Of a stretch of DNA of 64,000 nt, positions 23,101-29,669 are shown piece by piece. Within the stretch, counting starts at the first letter, position 1; every line of letters starts with the position of its first letter. The stretch comes from Diplonema papillatum (Eukaryota; Euglenozoa; Diplonemea; Diplonemida; Diplonemidae): positions 62,001-126,000 of the forward strand of contig JAPJBO010000018.1 of assembly GCA_030068145.1 (NCBI GenBank). Reading direction: 5' to 3'. Under the pieces are notes generated by a model, which was not told where the DNA came from, did no database searches, and saw only the letters and a program-made list of their open reading frames with translations. The translations under genes and the position numbers were made by a program.

Positions 23101-24031
23101 CCTCGTCCCCGTTCGTACGATGACCGTCAGCAGGGGGGCGGTGCGAACCTGCTGCGCCCCCGACTGTGCCGTTATGAGCTAGCACGACCACGGGCTCCGG
23201 TGCGTCTACTTCTGCTTCCCCTTGGCGTTGCCACCTTTCTGCTTCTTCCTCTTCGTCCCTTCCTCCCCATCCGAGGAGGCTTGGCTGCCCATTTCCGCGT
23301 CCTTGCCACCTTTCTGGTGTGCCGCCGGCTTCACCTGTTCCCTGAACTCTCGTACGGTCTCCCGAATCTCCTCGTTCTCCCTCCGTTGTTCGCTGAGCTC
23401 TCTCCTTATCTCCTTCATTTCCTCCAGGCTGGCTTTGAGCCCCTCGTTTTCCTCCTTCAGGAGCCGCATTTCCTTCCGCATCTCTTCCATTTGCTCCCTC
23501 TGCCTCTCCACCTCCGCCCCATTCGTCGTGTCCACTTCGCCCATCCCTGTGTCTCTCTCTCCTCTGCCGGTTAAGCACGCCGTCAGCTTTGTTGCGAGCC
23601 CCTCGAAGAGTCCCTTGAGCATTTCTTCCATCGCCACCGTCGAACTCCCTGCACCCCCGGCCGCTCCCGGAGGGATGTTTCCCCAGCCCCCTCCTCTGTC
23701 GTTTTTTGCGCCGTCGTTTTTTGCACCTTCCCGCGCCTTGCTCCCCGGCTGCGCCGCACTCCCCAACACCGGAAACTCCTCTCTCCGAAACACCCTGCCC
23801 TGCCCCGTAGCGGGTTGGACCTCCTTCCGCCCCGTCTCCCATTTTTTCATGAAAGACCGAGACCCGTCCCAGACCGACCCCCGCGCCACCCCGGCCGACA
23901 TCGACTGACTCACGAGCCAAAGCTCCCCCTGCACTTCGAGGTCCATTGCCGGCGGCGCTGTCAGTGCCTCGACCAGCCACACTGCTCTTCCTCTCCTGCT
24001 TTCTCTCGCCTCCCTTGCCTCTGCCTGCCAA
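17177..24031 (-). CDS. retrotransposon ORF2: repeat region, 2A-like motif, APE endonuclease, reverse transcriptase, CCHC finger
   Basis: Open for 2284 codons, in the -1 frame relative to ORF1 and overlapping it by 826 nt. The first ~275 residues are G/R/E-rich and probably an ORF1 shadow, so the true start is unknown. Order: repeats at ~310-620; 2A-like GDVHENPGP at 643-651; APE-type endonuclease ~655-895 (ASANVTSL, LLALQEVR, AGDFNVEP, RRIDAIFAN, PTHRPVVV with His889). The RT spans ~1240-1480: motif A FDYSKCFDRIP (Asp1328), motif B LQGCPLSVIF, motif C AFADDTEV (Asp1421/1422). A CCHC finger (Cys1785, Cys1788, His1797, Cys1802) follows, then a region rich in Trp (PWEWAP, ELAVDFEVESG). The last ~230 residues are a charged tail kept in all truncated copies. 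Nick, prime and copy activity (target-primed reverse transcription) is expected of the family. Frameshifting or reinitiation would be needed; no canonical slippery heptamer is seen before the ORF1 stop. Confidence 0.85.
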   Translation of the reverse strand: MAGRGKGGERKQERKSSVAGRGTDSAAGNGPRSAGGALARESVDVGRGGAGVGLGRVSVFHEKMGDGAEGGPTRYGAGQGVSERGVSGVGECGAAGEQGAGRCKKRRRKKRQRRGLGKHPSGSGRGCREFDGGDGRNAQGTLRGARNKADGVLNRQRRERHRDGRSGHDEWGGGGEAEGANGRDAEGNAAPEGGKRGAQSQPGGNEGDKERAQRTTEGERGDSGDRTRVQGTGEAGGTPERWQGRGNGQPSLLGWGGRDEEEEAERWQRQGEAEVDAPEPVVVLAHNGTVGGAAGSHRPPADGHRTNGDEGYFGDEFDGMRHLFFRGLPAAGNRVDGQRDRRDETVTPGGRGPSDVLCFESGFIRVRHSFYGGLRRPTAGGVFYCGSRIEAVQHAFYGGLHRPAGDDFYSGSWSAGGRHSFYGGLHRPPVGNGFYLGSRFKGVRHAFCGGLHRPVGGVFYSRSRSAGGRHSCYGGLHRPTAGDVFYCGSRIKTVQHAFYGGLHRPVGDVFYLGSRTAGGRHSFYGGLHRPPVGDVFYLGSRFEGVRHAFCGGLQRPVGGAFYLGSRSAGGRRSCYGGPHRPPVDDVSHFGSRFEGKRHPFFGGLPVDGSHVRHGTTLAADNDDPNPEEGLHKDVGRGSLLTCGDVHENPGPAVTGLIAASANVTSLLAHPEVHTMEAWGRKVDLLALQEVRVCERDRAQAEGEARSRGKRLVWGRMQGQTRIKTALRTEYGGVAFSAATELPARAVPPGELTKRHWEKGRFAHAQVAYGDGRRSLSMMSIYGVVSDEDATEEILADTLSYAATLGDVPILIAGDFNVEPEESPILNAAVQSGKWVDVGSTWAKQYAQQPAATCMASKKGRRIDAIFANSVAAVAISGVNVLTAESIPTHRPVVVRLDLERLEQRYPQLKLPRAFPVADWSAMDPEEEFGMAEKWAKEAAHRYRAAQGVDAKWKTVCDAAEQYLLERSGGLLEKPRQYVGRGQQAGECVRSPAARQVDGEADADDRDTRARLGSCRRLEELVRLGEKRDTCGQPSTEEMRVWRKARRAGVKHVDSRLWEEANPPALPELQALCGMLKKEHERTRAARRTKRLETWRGEMRRAIDDNPKRVYDWCKQPERHSTLFVERGDGSVTADLHEMDEILRGEKAWGGVFQMYKEVREPKWEDFVRRYGKYVKRGACEDRPLTGEDLSATLKKMKARKAGGMDGWRVCELKTLPVPLLDVIALALNDVEGAGSWPEVVAQALVVLIPKGEGPQPLEQRPITITSVMYRLWAATRLRFVREWQESWAHPDQRGFRKKGRTQEVYWLLAAKMEAALLNDEDLFAVAFDYSKCFDRIPQEVMLKLVEDMGLPPSVLNAVRGMYRQLRRRFKLPAGLGKEFKATNGILQGCPLSVIFLNALVSVWMYLVEEEVPGAEPQAFADDTEVVTRTKPDLTRAVALTEEFCGDTGQRPNARKSKWTVVRAKRPPDEEEGGRKRKRESEAEANPRIAGQEVEKVAWLKCLGAGLGTDGGAQKVLSSRLDEASKIAKRAGKLPLPQEKKERIYASVVIPKAIYGVEVQEPEKKWLAQLTAAIERGLAGRDRRGRCAAISLSLVRKGHLVDPPVAVHYRRVMTWMALMKDSERCRAHMQAAARVFPCPSTSGPVHLLDGTLEAMKWQRTGPWSIRIPDDHTDETETGDGRGKEVDLRTLDDLKELGHLAREALRLWRWRNIDRKNLEGIGEGVDRNATLRLLEVGRGKGEAREERGATAVNLSAYERGVLRHIMADAVLPQTRLHQRKMQPSATCKYCGKEDEDHLHMWWRCGEWDAIRTTYAVTALEWQKWPKCMSVCGIKPKKERGGEGAGAWVCRGLTRQLVNSVQGMMVQITLERQRRDKKPVQRESDGRGLAYPWEWAPQETEVIQNSLADYMPRNWKHGRALYLALAQWLATLRWAKSEEEMAVTFIELAVDFEVESGMDLPRRGQKAVGPEDAEDGEEDAGQKREAHGGAALAGKMRTLLGMLKTLQGTHDGELLPARKKSIGWLRRLGASGRWTEGLERRCILGRDTLQALRGLEVSAGEYTKAEHGKVQTERREDGERLGKFDFKKWYPSDEERGRRAQKWFTLAEQENQAGRGGRSSKRNTAQGKEVSRGAPEAEGANQDTKAEQRARGRPALKRPAPQATRAARSAKQRKKEDEEIQTAQQDARAEAADGPQRRKAEQERQARSVREAAIADKATSTEQPSRRKAVKRPASQVAQNVGARAAGSGDEVMQDEGEARSPQPGRTNKTQDQATKRRRGTRPRDPG
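22079..22105 (-). other. 2A-like ribosome-skipping motif in ORF2
   Basis: The codons read GDVHENPGP, preceded by SLLTC and placed right before the endonuclease domain. The consensus is D-V/I-E-x-N-P-G-P; here the third position is His, a variant I recall from other non-LTR elements. Skipping between the last Gly and Pro would release the repeat polypeptide from the endonuclease-RT protein. Activity is inferred from the motif and its position. Confidence 0.75.
22200..23090 (-). repeat. in-frame 75/78-bp repeat array inside ORF2
   Basis: About eleven units of 25-26 residues with core YGGLHRPVGDVFYLGSR then GGRHSF or GVRHAF. Units alternate in a fixed order of four types (Ile-type with CGSRI and VQHAFYGG, AGGRHSFYGG, GVRHAFCGG, AGGRHSCYGG), and that order repeats about twice, so the array grew by duplication of roughly 100-residue blocks. 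Gly, His, Arg, Tyr and Phe are conserved. No known domain is recognised; nucleic-acid binding or assembly is a guess. Confidence 0.9.
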
Positions 24032-25323
24032 CCCTGCTCCCCCAATGACCTCACGACCTCATCCGCCGTCATATCCAGAGGGGGCCCCTCGACCGTAAAC
24101 TTCCTCGTCCTGCCCAGCGCTCTGCAAGCCTCGTCCATCTTCCCCCTCTCCACACGCACTGCCACCTTCCCGTCCGCTCCCTTTCCGAGGCCCATCGTCG
24201 CAATACCTCCGCTCTTCAACACACCCGCCATCTTCGACGCCTCCTCCTCAGAATCCACCCAAACCATTCCCAGGCGGCTCCTCTCCTTGTCCTCGTGCAA
24301 GGCCCTCACGAAGATCCCACTCTCCCCCGAGCTCTTCAACACCTTATCCGCCTCCGCCGGCGAGACGAAGCAGATGCCCTCAGCTGTCGAACCAACCAGC
24401 CTGAACCTGGTTAGCACCCGCTTGCAATGCTTCGACATCCTGAGGTAGACCCCTTCTCGTGTCTCCCCCTCCCCCAACTTCGTTTGCACCACGACCTGGG
24501 CGCTCTCTCCCCGGCAGCTCCTCTTCGGCTCCTTTGCGTCGTAGAACGCCTCTAGAGGTGCCTGCGACGACACCCAAACTGACAGCGTCCTCGCCGTCCC
24601 CTCGCCCCTCCAGGTGATGCTCCGCTCCTCGGAGTGCTGCACGGGAACCGGGAATGTGGTCACCACTGCCGCCCGTGCGTTCTTCCGTGCGAAGGCGGTA
24701 GCGCCCAGCGCTTCGCCACGCCACACCACTACTCCGGCCGCGTTCCGGTTGTAGTGTTCGGCCTCCCCCGTCTCTACCTTCCACTCCGCTCCGCGCAGGC
24801 AGCCTATTGGAAGACGCCGCGTCGGCCTTTCCGGTCCGCTGTTGTTCGTCCTCAGGGGGAGCCCCACGTTCAATTGGGGCGTAACCTGCGCCACGTGTAC
24901 CGGCGCCGCCATCCCTTCCTCCCTCCAACGCACAGCCCTGTAGTGCGACCCGGTGTAACTGAGCTTGATGTCTCGCTCGTCCAGCACCAGGTCGCCTATC
25001 TTCCCCGTCTCTCCTGGCCACAGCACTGTCGCGCGCATGGTGTCGTCGGGCGCCAGCTCGAACACCACCACCCGTCGCCCGACTTCCCACGCCAGCGCCT
25101 GCAGCGTGAGGTGGTCGCCCCACGTTCCAAGGCGCGCCATCCTCGCCAGGTACTGCTTGGCGCAGCCTTCGACCCGGCCGGTGATGTCTCTGGCGGCCAA
25201 AGACTCCACCGCCAGCCTCCTCAGCTGGGCGTGGTGAGCCGCCGTCCCGTGTATCGCGTACGATACCGCACGAAACTGACAGTCGCCCTGTGCCCCCGCG
25301 TCCCGCTCCTCCAGACCGAACAT
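23206..25323 (-). CDS. retrotransposon ORF1: OTU-family cysteine protease with C-terminal coiled coil
   Basis: 705 aa. The N terminus (about residues 8-135) fits an OTU cysteine protease/deubiquitinase: GDCQFRAV gives the catalytic Asp14-Cys15, WGDHLTL (68-74) is the conserved central block, and GSHYRAV puts the catalytic His at 127. The middle (about 140-560) is not recognised; FTVEGPPLDMTADEVVRSLG looks like a small globular, possibly RNA-binding, segment. Residues about 600-670 are Glu/Arg/Leu-rich with heptad character, suggesting oligomerisation as in other LINE ORF1 proteins. The C terminus is Lys-rich (KRKKQKGG), a likely nuclear signal. The ATG lies 54 nt from the element 5' end and is the first in the frame. 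OTU domains are known in a few retroelement groups; the substrate here (ubiquitin removal or polyprotein processing) is inference. Confidence 0.85.
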   Translation of the reverse strand: MFGLEERDAGAQGDCQFRAVSYAIHGTAAHHAQLRRLAVESLAARDITGRVEGCAKQYLARMARLGTWGDHLTLQALAWEVGRRVVVFELAPDDTMRATVLWPGETGKIGDLVLDERDIKLSYTGSHYRAVRWREEGMAAPVHVAQVTPQLNVGLPLRTNNSGPERPTRRLPIGCLRGAEWKVETGEAEHYNRNAAGVVVWRGEALGATAFARKNARAAVVTTFPVPVQHSEERSITWRGEGTARTLSVWVSSQAPLEAFYDAKEPKRSCRGESAQVVVQTKLGEGETREGVYLRMSKHCKRVLTRFRLVGSTAEGICFVSPAEADKVLKSSGESGIFVRALHEDKERSRLGMVWVDSEEEASKMAGVLKSGGIATMGLGKGADGKVAVRVERGKMDEACRALGRTRKFTVEGPPLDMTADEVVRSLGEQGWQAEAREARESRRGRAVWLVEALTAPPAMDLEVQGELWLVSQSMSAGVARGSVWDGSRSFMKKWETGRKEVQPATGQGRVFRREEFPVLGSAAQPGSKAREGAKNDGAKNDRGGGWGNIPPGAAGGAGSSTVAMEEMLKGLFEGLATKLTACLTGRGERDTGMGEVDTTNGAEVERQREQMEEMRKEMRLLKEENEGLKASLEEMKEIRRELSEQRRENEEIRETVREFREQVKPAAHQKGGKDAEMGSQASSDGEEGTKRKKQKGGNAKGKQK

Positions 25324-25377
25324 GTCGAGTCTTTCCTCCAGATTCCTCTTCCGCGTCTCGCGTTGAGAGCGCCCGCA

Positions 25378-25873
25378 CTGCGTAGCCAGTGCGAGCTGAT
25401 GGCTTGTGCCTGCGTAGTCAGTGCGAGCTGATGGCTTGTGCCTGAGTAGTCAGCGCGAGCTGATGGCTTGTGCCTGAGTAGTCAGCGCGAGCTGATGGCT
25501 TGTACCTGCGTAGTCAGTGCGAGCTGATGGCTTGTACCTGCGTAGTCAGTGCGAGCTGATGGCTTGTACCTGCGTAGTCAGTGCGAGCTGATGGCTTGTG
25601 CCTGAGTAGTCAGCGCGAGCTGATGGCTTGTGCCTGCGTAGCCAGTGCGAGCTGATGGCTTGTACCTGCGTAGCCAGTGCGAGCTGATGGCTTGTGCCTG
25701 CGTAGCCAGTGCGAGCTGATGGCTTGTGCCTGCGTAGTCAGTGCGAGCTGATGGCTTGTGCCTGCGTAGCCAGTGCGAGCTGATGGCTTGTACCTGCGTA
25801 GTCAGTGCGAGCTGATGGCTGGTGCCTGCGTAGTCAGTGCGAGCTGATGGCTTGTGCCTGCGTAGTCAGTGCA
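25378..25873. repeat. right-hand block of the 32-bp satellite
   Basis: About 15.5 monomers of the same 32-bp satellite continue after the retrotransposon 5' end. They end at GTGCA/TATAAG, where another element remnant marks the array boundary. One monomer has TGGTGCC at about 25820. Confidence 0.95.
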
Positions 25874-25961
25874 TATAAGTCGAACTTTGAGTGCGTGAGC
25901 CCCTCCGAAGAAAGGTCCTCCAGCTACTTATCTTGGGTCTCTGGGTCGCGTCCCCCTCCTT
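25874..25961 (-). mobile_element. 88-bp remnant of the retrotransposon 3' end
   Basis: Begins TATAAGTCGAACTTTGAG and follows the element 3' UTR as far as GTCCCCCTCCTT, with several substitutions and a short deletion. The left junction is again TGC(A)/TATAAG. No satellite is found to its right. It looks older than the other copies. Confidence 0.85.
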
Positions 25962-27040
25962 ATCACGGCGCAAGTTCGGAAGATTTCTTACTAATAGGTA
26001 CACTTGTGCCGACGAGAACAGTATCGGAACAACGGTTGCACATGAAAAGATAAAAGCGAAGGCAACGAAAACGGACCGGAGGCTTTAAAATCCCGGATCC
26101 CGAACCGAACTTACACTCCGAAGAAATGCTGTTGCAGCCTCCTGAGGTTTATACCCACGCCGCCATCCTGAGAACATCGTACCTTCACCATTGTCCGTCT
26201 CCGGATTCCTGAAGCTGAAGAGCATTTCTAAGCTACCTTGCACTTTTCGTCACAAAATAAGGACAATTTCGGGTAATTCAAGCGTCTCAAGATCAGAAAC
26301 CCCAGGAGACAAGCCACCTGGTCCAGGCCAAAATCGGTGAATTTCGGGGGGGAATTCCTTTGTGGCGACCACTTCCCCTGCAGTCGGCCCTGGCGGAGGT
26401 GGGACGGAAGAGCTACAAAGGTGCAGCACTACGGCTCCAACTTGCGCAGAGCGGCCCTGTTGCTATGTGCTCCGAAGAGGAACGAATAGGATGAGAAGGA
26501 AGGACAGACTGGGAGTCACGGGTTGACAGGTAGTGACCGGCAAAAAGAAGAGCAGGAACGGCTCTATCAGAGGCCCCGCGCCGGCCGGGTTTCGAAGCGA
26601 TCGCGGGACCGGAGACCTTCGCGGCGGTCGGAGGAGAGAGGTAGTTCCGGGCGCTGCAGTATTGGCTGGATGGGAAGTGCTGGTCGGTGGCGGGTGACGT
26701 AGCTCGCCGACGGACGGGACACAGTTGAGCATGCGTGCGAGGGTACTCGCAAAACTTTTAAGAAGTGGGGAGGCCGATCTTCCGTGGTGGTGCGGAGACG
26801 ATGGAAGTGCTCGAGACACAGCTGACGACGGCACGAGTTCAGCGGCGAGGCGCGGGGGATGGATCTTTTCCCGACGTACGGAGGTGGAAGGGCGAAGCGT
26901 GCGGCGAGATGGGCGGTGTTCAACGACGCTACGGAACACGAAAAGGGAATGAGCGGGTGTGCCGCGAGCACCACACACACAGAAAGTGAAGTGCGGCGTG
27001 TGAAAGCGCCGGGGCAAGTCGGTGGCGTGGTGCTGTGAGG
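25962..27040. other. stretch without a supported gene; holds one copy of a TATA-like dispersed module
   Basis: At about 26073-26118 lies a copy of the dispersed module (TTTAAAATCCCGGATCCCGA then CGAACTTACACT) also seen at 36540, 40092, 42608, 46433, 50765 and 60112. The remainder up to 27040 has overlapping open frames on both strands with no recognisable protein. The 387-codon minus frame at 26463-27626 is most likely antisense to a Lys-rich frame. Confidence 0.5.
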
Positions 27041-27573
27041 CCCACCAAGGATGACGACGGCCTAGCGGTGAAGTTCTGCCGGCAACACCGCATGACGCAA
27101 TGCGCGACGTGTAAGACGATAGCAGAGTGCTGCCGCAACAGACACCTGACCATGGCATGCCGACGTGTGCGCACCGCAGCCGGCTCGCGGACTTGCGAAG
27201 TCGAAGACCCAAACTGTGCTGTCGGAAGGGGCACACCGGGCGGCCGTGGCGAGAGGAGAAGACAGCAAAGAAGAAGAAGGCGGAGAGCCCCGTGTCTGCA
27301 CCGAAGGTGGCGAAGAGGGAAAACGTGGTGCTGGTGCTCCCAGCAGCAGCGGGAGAAGTTGGGACCGAAGAGCAAACCTCATCGCCACCGAGAGCGAAGG
27401 TCGAGAAGACGGCGCCAACGCGAGCGAAGAAGCGGCAATCGGACTCCGCGGCGGAGCCGGTATCAAAAGGCGCAGAGGACGCAACGAAGCGCAAGCGAAG
27501 AAGCCGAGCGGGCAGACGACCCCACACAAGGCAACCCGCCTTGAAGAAACGAGCTAAAGAGGCGAAAGCATGA
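27041..27573 (+). CDS. possible Cys-rich then Lys-rich coding segment of an unrecognised gene
   Basis: One plus-strand frame encodes a Cys/His-rich stretch (CRQHRMTQCATC, ECCRNRH) at about 27059-27200. A neighbouring frame encodes a Lys/Ala/Glu-rich tail (KKKKAESPVSAPKV, KKRQSDSAAEP, ALKKRAKEAKA) ending in TGA at 27573. Joining them would need a short intron or a frameshift. A similar Lys-rich end followed by related downstream sequence (CACAGATTRTTTGC-like) occurs at 48905-49138, so this is a repeated gene or an element-encoded protein. No start codon or family could be assigned. Confidence 0.3.
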
Positions 27574-28059
27574 CACATCACGTACGAAGAGATAACCGCG
27601 ACACCTGCGATGCAAATTATCGCCACAGATTATTTGCATTCTAACCCAAACTATCAGAGGCGGTCGCGGTCGAAGACGGCAACCCGAGCGAGGAGTAAGG
27701 TTGATAACCAGAATGACAGTCAGAATGGCCATGCTGAAGGCAAGGTTGCGTTGCAGGAGGAGAAACTGGTGCTTGGCCGAGGATAAGATGGCTATGGCAG
27801 CAGGGACAGAACAGAGAGACAACGAGTCCTTCTTGTGTGGGGTAGTCACGCCTTTGCAGTCCCAGGACCTCCACCCACTTGCATACAGCCGTCGACTGAC
27901 CTTTCCGGAGAGGGACGAGGACGAGTTGGAATGCAGCTCCAAAGCTCCGGTTTTTGCGCCGGTGCGTGGCGTTTGAAAAGTCCCCTACAAAAAATAGGAC
28001 ACCCCAAGGTCAGTTCCCCGTAGTTCCCACCGTAGTTCCCCTGGCTATACCGACCACAC
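27574..28059. other. no supported gene
   Basis: Short overlapping frames on both strands, none with recognisable content. The segment CGCCACAGATTATTTGCATTC at 27610-27640 resembles sequence at about 49160 and 63730, so it belongs to a dispersed repeat. Confidence 0.4.
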
Positions 28060-28203
28060 CAACAAAGTGGGTCTTTTTTGTTGAACGCTTACGCCACTAA
28101 ACCCAGATTTACCTGTGTTTCGTGTGGGCCACAGCACATTTACCTCCTTTGATCTATCGCAACTGGTAGTCTCCTCAAGCATTTCCTACAAAGCAGGTGC
28201 TCA
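28060..28203 (-). mobile_element. MITE-like element, family 1, reverse orientation
   Basis: Reverse complement of the family seen at 39639, 44911, 45956, 46486 and 51649. Landmarks in order are GTTGAACGCTTACGCCACTA, the block TTTCGTGTGGGCC, and the terminal module ending CTCCTCAAGCATTTCC then AAAGCAGGTGCT. No coding capacity. Confidence 0.85.
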
Positions 28204-29104
28204 GGGGCTTATATATGAAGAGCAAACTTGGGCCGTCTCCCAAGTTTACTGTTTACCCGAAAAAAAACTTGGGCGGGCGGGAAAAAAAAAAAAAATGATA
28301 ATCTTCTGAACAGGCAGTTCTTTTTTCGGGTGTTGGCCAGGGTCAGTCAGGGCACCATGCCACCGAAGAAGCGGGCGAGATTCGATGGCAAACTCGCTGG
28401 CTTTTTAGCTCCAACTGCAGAACCTGCTGGGCATGCTCGAGTGCGCCCAGGAAGGAGAAGTGTCAGCAGCTCAAGTCGAAAGCGCAACATCAGCCAATAT
28501 TTCGGGTTATCGCACCTACGACTGCCACTCTAGCCGTCCCAGAGGATTCGCATAACAATCGACGCATGCAGGAACTATGTGCGGGAATTATGCAACATCG
28601 CGGAGAAGTCTAGATTACGTAGACCTGTGTTTGACCGGAGCAGGTGCTGGCGCCAGGAAACTAGTTCGGGGCTAACGTTCTCAGTTGGAACACAAACAGA
28701 CCCTGTTGCCCCAACGCCCGTGCCCGATCTTCTTGCCGCAGCGCGTTCTGACTGCCAAGTTGGCACCTGGCCGGGCGAGCATGACGCAGCAGTGTCCAAC
28801 GTGAGACGAGAAGCGTCGGAAACTTCTGCCAAAAGGCAACATTCCAACTGCCCAAGTTTCACCCACCGCACTCCCAACTTCCCCGCAAAATCTCTCAGAC
28901 CCATATAAGTCCCTGTCAGGTGCTTATACAAAAAAAAAAAAAAAAAAAAACACGATTTTTTATCAAAAGAAGAAGGGACCGGTTAGGACGCTAAGAGTGA
29001 GGGAGGACGCAGATCAATAAAATGAAAATGACAAAGAGAGCGAAATAGGAAATAAAGAGCCGAAGGGCGATCATCACCGTGGACCCAAGCAAACGCTGGA
29101 CGGG
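28204..29104. other. unannotated stretch with two weak small frames and a poly(A) tract
   Basis: A small plus frame starts with a reasonable ATG at 28357 (MPPKKRARFDGKLAGF) and ends at 28531. A second frame (about 28546-28908) encodes VGTQTDPVAPTPVPD. They could be exons of one basic protein but I find no splice junction joining them. At 28929-28951 a run of A follows GGTGCTTATAC, the end module of the MITE family. Confidence 0.3.
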
Positions 29105-29545
29105 GGAGACCCTGCCCGAAGGAATCAACCACCCCCGGGTGGGCTAGTCTGACACAAGTTGTCAACAGGAAAAAAAAAAAAACACGAAGAGAAGAAAATA
29201 CAACACTTCGTTTTGTGAAGGCCGAGGCGAGGCAGCACCACCGCTGCCCCCCAGACCCCCCCTGTCTTACAAATTAGCTTAACCATTTCGTCTGATTCTT
29301 GTTCCAACACTGGGTTGGGCTGGGCTGCCCTGGTAGTGCTTGCCTCTTGACTACCAATTCTAATTAATTTTGGATCCACCACAGGACCCCGAGGGCGAAA
29401 AGGACTTTTCTGCAGAGGAGGAAAAGCTATATAAATCCCTGCAGGTGCTTATACAAAAAAAAAAACACGAAGAGAAGAAAATACAACACAATCGTTTTGT
29501 GAAGGCCGAGGCGAGGCAGCACCACCGCGGCCCGCGACCGCCAGC
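29105..29545 (+). repeat. A-tailed repeat module and 90-bp direct duplication upstream of the four-TM gene
   Basis: GGGTGGGCTAGTCTGACACA then a poly(A) run (29169-29182) matches 60545-60640 upstream of the RING gene (GGGTAGGCTAGTCTGACACT then poly(A)). The following 90 bp (ACACGAAGAGAAG to GCACCACCGC) occurs twice, at about 29180-29262 and 29462-29545. More A runs lie at 29575-29605 and 29630-29652. Either a retroposed A-tailed repeat or shared upstream gene sequence. Confidence 0.6.
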
Positions 29546-29573
29546 ACCCCTCTCCCGTGCGGGGCAGAAGAGG

Positions 29574-29605
<32 letters not shown>

Positions 29606-29669
29606 AAGTCGAGTACAGTGTCCCGCGCTCCAAAAAAAAAAAAAAAAAAAAAGGAAGGAGGAACAAAAA

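Larger units (their letters stand above)
17111..25377 (-). mobile_element. full-length non-LTR retrotransposon with OTU, 2A-like, APE and RT modules
   Basis: This 8.27-kb LINE-type element is inserted in the satellite. Reading on the minus strand it has a 54-nt 5' UTR, ORF1 (OTU protease, coiled coil), ORF2 (repeat region, 2A-like motif, APE endonuclease, RT, CCHC finger, charged tail) and a 66-nt 3' UTR ending in CTTATA without poly(A). Flanks are CTGCGTAGTCAGTGCG (17095-17110) and CTGCGTAGCCAGTGCG (25378-25393). This is a 16-bp duplication with one mismatch, but the target is itself repetitive, so it is not conclusive. Both ORFs are open throughout, so the element may be recent or active. 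Compared with the short copies it has three substitutions in the shared 819 bp (near 17647, 17827 and 17885). The clade cannot be fixed without a tree. OTU plus APE plus CCHC recalls Dualen/RandI-like elements, but I see no restriction-like endonuclease that would place it there. Confidence 0.95.

Noticed and set aside
23206..23280. Slippery heptamer for -1 frameshifting before the ORF1 stop
   Set aside because: No X-XXY-YYZ match in the ORF1 frame was found in the last ~20 codons.
17111..25377. Restriction-like endonuclease after the CCHC finger
   Set aside because: No clear PD-(D/E)xK arrangement could be seen; the region is Trp-rich and unrecognised.
24380..25378. 332-codon minus frame overlapping the OTU ORF
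   Set aside because: Gly/Arg-rich shadow of ORF1 in another frame; all OTU motifs are in the 705-aa frame.
26463..27626. 387-codon minus frame
   Set aside because: Composition fits the antisense of a Lys-rich plus-strand frame; no recognisable domain.
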